A stretch of DNA of 53,612 nt from Desulfotignum sp. (GTDB taxonomy: Bacteria; Desulfobacterota; Desulfobacteria; Desulfobacterales; Desulfobacteraceae), in NCBI GenBank assembly GCA_018399285.1, contig JAGYOW010000019.1, forward strand, positions 1-53,612, read 5' to 3'. The translations under genes and the position numbers were made by a program. How positions within the stretch are numbered: the first letter of the stretch is position 1; every line of letters begins with the position of its first letter. This document shows, piece after piece, positions 52,622 to 53,612 of this stretch. The notes below the pieces were generated by a model. The model was given only the letters and a program-made list of their open reading frames with translations, did no database searches and was not told the DNA's origin.

Positions 52622-53612
52622 ATGGGAACACAGATAAAGGATCAACGGTATGCCGCACCTTTGTCAGGCTCAAACACCGCCGTGTCCGGCCCGGCGGCCG
52701 CCAAGGAACTGGACCGGATCATTGTCAAAGGGGCCCGGGAACACAATCTCAAGAACATTGACGTGGAGATCCCCAAAAAACAGCTGGTGGTGTTCACGGG
52801 CGTGTCCGGGTCCGGGAAATCCAGCCTGGCCTTTGACACGATTTTTGCCGAAGGCCAGCGACGGTACGTGGAATCGCTGTCCGCCTATGCGAGGCAGTTC
52901 ATCGGCCAGATGGAAAAACCCAAGTATGACACCATCCGGGGGCTGTCCCCCACCATTGCCATCGAGCAGAAGGCCGCCAGTAAAAATCCACGGTCCACCG
53001 TGGGTACCATTACGGAAATCTATGATTATCTGCGGGTATTGTTTGCCCGGGTGGGGACCCAGTACTGCATTTGCTGCGGCAATGAGGTGGGACAGGGCCA
53101 CGCCCAGGGCATGGTGTCCCAGATCATGGCTCTGCCGGCCGGATCCAAAATCCTGATCCTGGCCCCCGTGGTGGAAAACCGGAAAGGGGAGCATAGAGAG
53201 CACCTGTCCACGTTGAAAAAACAGGGCTATGCCCGGGTCCGGGTGGACGGGGTGGTCCAGGATCTGGAAAATGTCCAGACCCTGGCAAAAAACAAGAAGC
53301 ATTCTATCGAGGTGGTGGTGGACCGGCTGGTGATCAAGCCGGATGCCGTGTTTGAGGAACGACTCACCGATTCCGTGGAAACGGCCCTGAAACTGGGAAA
53401 CGGCCAGATCATCGTGCATATCCTGGGCAAAGAAGATATCAAGATGAGCGAAGCCCGGTCCTGCTGCGGTATTGCCTATCCCGAGCTCATTCCCCAGATT
53501 TTTTCCTTTAACGCACCCCAGGGCATGTGTCCGGAGTGCAACGGTATCGGGACCCTGCTGTCCATGGATCCGGACAAGGTGGTGCCGGACAGGCATCTGA
53601 GTATCCGGGAAG
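52622..53612 (+). CDS. uvrA: Excinuclease ABC subunit A (UvrA), N-terminal part (runs off window)
   Basis: Open from ATG 52622 to the window end (330 codons, frame [16 protein letters not shown]...). Walker [17 protein letters not shown] at about residues 58-73, then [18 protein letters not shown] and [13 protein letters not shown]. The UvrB-interaction/zinc region begins near YCICCGNEV. Nucleotide-excision-repair damage sensor. The first 28 residues before the [17 protein letters not shown] start are an extra N-terminal extension. Oriented away from the radical SAM gene across a 171-base gap. Confidence 0.96.
   Translation, partial: MGTQIKDQRYAAPLSGSNTAVSGPAAAKELDRIIVKGAREHNLKNIDVEIPKKQLVVFTGVSGSGKSSLAFDTIFAEGQRRYVESLSAYARQFIGQMEKPKYDTIRGLSPTIAIEQKAASKNPRSTVGTITEIYDYLRVLFARVGTQYCICCGNEVGQGHAQGMVSQIMALPAGSKILILAPVVENRKGEHREHLSTLKKQGYARVRVDGVVQDLENVQTLAKNKKHSIEVVVDRLVIKPDAVFEERLTDSVETALKLGNGQIIVHILGKEDIKMSEARSCCGIAYPELIPQIFSFNAPQGMCPECNGIGTLLSMDPDKVVPDRHLSIRE

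Noticed and set aside
52650..53156. 168-codon plus-strand frame near the right end
   Set aside because: Out of frame with uvrA, whose own frame starting at 52622 stays open to the window end with intact Walker A.
1..53612. CRISPR array, rRNA operon, prophage or intact IS
   Set aside because: No regularly spaced repeats, rRNA landmarks, phage structural genes or transposases were seen on either strand.

Overview
The window looks like chromosome of a sulfate-reducing Desulfobacteraceae bacterium (Desulfotignum/Desulfobacter-like). This is an inference from gene content, moderate GC and protein style: a futalosine-type menaquinone gene (mqnD), rubrerythrin, a TRAP plus FAD/Fe-S hydroxy-acid oxidase cassette, citrate synthase, and an ftsH-folP-ybbR-coaX block. 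No rRNA, CRISPR array or intact insertion sequence is visible. One tRNA gene (tRNA-Thr, CGT) is present.

Layout. 1-5.0 kb: part of a Tad (tight adherence/Flp pilus) operon on the minus strand: tadE, tadE, tadG, cpaE/tadZ, cpaF/tadA and the start of tadB. It stops abruptly at about 5.01 kb, where it is joined head-to-head to a 5'-truncated periplasmic-binding-fold gene. 6.1-6.7 kb: gene relics. 6.7-12.5 kb: a minus-strand operon encoding a TRAP transporter (dctPQM) and a GlcD/GlcF-type oxidase. 12.6-15.6 kb: a polar amino-acid ABC transporter whose ATPase gene is broken inside its signature motif. 15.7-19.2 kb: a gene graveyard with a frameshifted saccharopine-dehydrogenase-like gene, an ATPase (DUF4143) relic, two dead toxin-antitoxin modules (brnT/brnA and mazE/mazF type) and a frameshifted glycerophosphodiester phosphodiesterase.

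19.2-33.9 kb: mostly housekeeping genes (gltA, fmdB-like, recN, a nucleoside-recognition membrane protein, a TraB-family protein, a frameshifted purN, polA, NAD kinase) and an RND efflux pair. 33.9-34.8 kb is a gap holding an RND promoter, a dead acetyltransferase fragment and a candidate sigma-54 promoter. 34.9-39.4 kb is the most unusual part. It holds an approximately 11-TM His/Trp-rich membrane protein, a Tat-exported metallo-beta-lactamase-fold protein, and a 615-aa COG0523 (CobW-type) metallochaperone GTPase with an unrecognised 300-aa N-terminal domain. A convergent rubrerythrin follows. I recognise no described system with this composition.

39.9-44.7 kb: tRNA-Thr, a PA2779/PA2778-type pair (small membrane protein plus C39-like peptidase lipoprotein with TPRs) and an NMT1/THI5-type ABC transporter. 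44.7-52.5 kb: a minus-strand housekeeping run (coaX, ybbR-like lipoprotein, folP, ftsH, tilS, mqnD, a radical SAM protein). It is followed by the 5' part of uvrA on the plus strand, running off the end.

Several otherwise conserved genes are frameshifted (glnQ-like, lys9-like, GDPD, purN). For toxin-antitoxin relics real decay is plausible. For purN, consensus error is an equally good explanation and should be tested first.
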